Origin: Arion vulgaris
Lineage: Eukaryota; Mollusca; Gastropoda; Stylommatophora; Arionidae
NCBI GenBank assembly: GCA_020796225.1
Contig: CM036758.1
Coordinates: 29,732,647 to 29,796,646 of the forward strand
DNA: 64,000 nt
Reading direction: 5' to 3'
Positions 62,570 through 64,000 of this stretch are shown one piece after another. The notes beneath the pieces were generated by a model. It saw only the letters and a program-made list of their open reading frames with translations, had not been told where the DNA came from and searched no databases. Numbering within the stretch: position 1 is the first letter of the stretch; every line of letters starts with the position of its first letter. The position numbers and the translations under genes are program-made.

Positions 62570-64000
62570 GGCAGAACAGTCATAGGAACATGTCCTGCAA
62601 GACTGTGCTCTCATGTGTGAGTTGGGAGGCAACATGTGGTCACACTCAGTTGACCTAATAACTAAGCTTTGGGGAAACATGACAGGCCTGAAGCTGACTG
62701 CCCAGTTTGTGGTCCACAGTAAACTAAACGCATGACCAGAGATCGCTGAAGAAGGAAATCTGATAGACCTGAAGCTGACTGCCCAGTTTGTGGTCCACAG
62801 TAAACTAAACGCATGACCAGAGATCGCTGAAGAAGGAAATCTGACAGACCTGAAGCTGACTGCCCAGTTTGTGGTCCACAGTAAACTAAACGCATGACCA
62901 GAGATCGCTGAAGAAGGAAATCTGATAGACCTGAAGCTGACTGCCCAGTTTGTGGTCCACAGTAAACTAAACGCATGACCAGAGATCGCTGAAGAAGGAA
63001 ATCTGACAGACCTGAAGCTGACTGCCCAGTTTGTGGTCCACAGTAAACCAAACGCATGACCAGAGATCGCTGAAGAAGGAAATCTGATAGACCTGAAGCT
63101 GACTGCCCAGTTTGTGGTCCACAGTAAACTAAACGCATGACCAGAGATCGCTGAAGAAGGAAATCTGATAGACCTGAAGCTGACTGCCCAGTTTGTGGTC
63201 CACAGTAAACTAAACGCATGACCAGAGATCACTGAAGAAGGAAACCTGACAGACCTGAAGCTGACTGCCCAGTTTGTGGTCCACAGTAAACCAAACGCAT
63301 GACCAGAGATCGCTGAAGAAGGAAATCTGACAGACCTGAAGCTGACTGCCCAGTTTGTGGTCTACAGTAAACTAAACGCATGACCAGAGATCGCTGAAGA
63401 AGGAAATCTGACAGACCTGAAGCTGACTGCCCAGTTTGTAGTCTACAGTAAACTAAACGCATGACCAGAGATCGCTGAAGAAGGAAATCTGACAGACCTG
63501 AAGCTGACTGCCCAGTTTGTGGTCTACAGTAAACTAAACGCATGACCAGAGATCGCTGAAGAAGGAAATCTGACAGACCTGAAGCTGACTGCCCAGTTTG
63601 TGGTCTACAGTAAACTAAACGCATGACCAGAGATCGCTGAAGAAGGAAATCTGATAGACCTGAAGCTGACTGCCCAGTTTGTGGTCTACAGTAAACTAAA
63701 CGCATGACCAGAGATCACTGAAGAAGGAAATCTGACAGACCTGAAGCTGACTGCCCAGTTTGTGGTCCACAGTAAACTAAACGCATGACCAGAGATCACT
63801 GAAGAAGGAAATCTGACAGACCTGAAGCTGACTGCCCAGTTTGTAGTCCACAGTAAACTAAACGCATGACCAGAGATCGCTGAAGAAGGAAATCTGACAG
63901 ACCTGAAGCTGACTGCCCAGTTTGTGGTCCACAGTAAACTAAACGCATGACCAGAGATCGCTGAAGAAGGAAATCTGACAGACCTGAAGCTGACTGCCCA
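62570..64000 (-). mobile_element. 81-bp tandem core element, about 16 copies, running off the window
   Basis: Edge 62570-62686 (CATGTCCTGCAAGACTGTGC, TGTGGTCACACTCAGTTGAC, AAGCTTTGGGGAAACATGAC) is the reverse of 15000-15110. The core, GACCTGAAGCTGACTGCCCA plus 61 bp, repeats every 81 bp to the window end. Copies differ at GTCCACA/GTCTACA, TCGCTG/TCACTG and TGATAG/TGACAG. Open in two minus frames because 81 is divisible by three. Confidence 0.9.

Noticed and set aside
62564..63705. 222-, 185- and 158-codon minus-strand frames resembling a repeat protein
   Set aside because: Products of the 81-bp tandem core in two frames; the same core occurs as part of a dispersed element at 14.7 kb.

Overview
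ORGANISM AND OVERALL CHARACTER. This is AT-rich nuclear DNA of an animal, not a microbial or organelle segment. It has one exon of a class A G-protein-coupled receptor with a splice acceptor in front of it. It also has non-LTR retrotransposon (LINE) remnants of several lineages, mariner and hAT DNA transposons, at least eight families of short tRNA-like or SINE-like elements, and about forty tandem arrays. Repeat density, SINEs with CAAT, GAA or CTTTA tails, and dispersed minisatellites inside elements are compatible with a mollusc or other lophotrochozoan; that placement is inference, with no diagnostic gene. No rRNA, functional tRNA, CRISPR array or operon was seen. LAYOUT. 1-11.3 kb: minisatellites (49, 24, 69, 56, 54, 50 and 21 bp units) alternate with 3' ends of LINEs on both strands and SINEs of families I call A to E. 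11.39-12.83 kb: the only credible host gene piece, a 353-codon 3' exon of a rhodopsin-type GPCR (half of TM3 to the stop), plus strand. 12.96-13.89 kb: a fold-back element with a 36-bp tandem core and a hammerhead-like motif in its arms; a relative with a 43-bp core lies at 51.48-52.66 kb. 14.7-15.1 and 62.57-64.0 kb: two copies, in opposite orientation, of an element carrying an 81-bp tandem core. 16.54-17.86 kb: a frameshifted mariner inside a TCTA/CT microsatellite. 18.4-24.5 kb: LINE ends, a LINE nested in a SINE, and 36-, 37- and 45-bp arrays. 24.97-26.63 kb: 1.66 kb of a heptamer satellite. 27.0-29.1 kb: family E SINEs, one with a 46-bp internal expansion, and a LINE RNase H remnant. 29.83-32.83 kb: 3 kb of a 52-bp satellite. 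33-35.5 kb: a second mariner fragment, an intact hAT MITE with 8-bp target duplication, and SINEs C, H and F. 35.7-43.2 kb: LINE endonuclease and RT pieces, one with in-frame internal tandem expansions. 43.2-54.5 kb: low-complexity DNA, many minisatellites, SINEs A, B, D, E and G. 55.35-59.76 kb: a hAT transposase pseudogene (minus strand) split by a 3-kb EN-RT-RNase H LINE. 60.0-62.05 kb: two more LINE RT fragments and a second hAT MITE. HOW THE PARTS RELATE. The window is a transposon graveyard around one receptor exon. Mobile elements repeatedly contain or seed the minisatellites: SINE tails, SINE interiors, LINE ORFs and fold-back cores are all expanded in tandem. Most long open frames are minisatellites whose period is a multiple of three and should not be read as genes. 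Patches of single-base deletions inside arrays suggest residual assembly error. All positions were read by eye; copy numbers and element ends are approximate.
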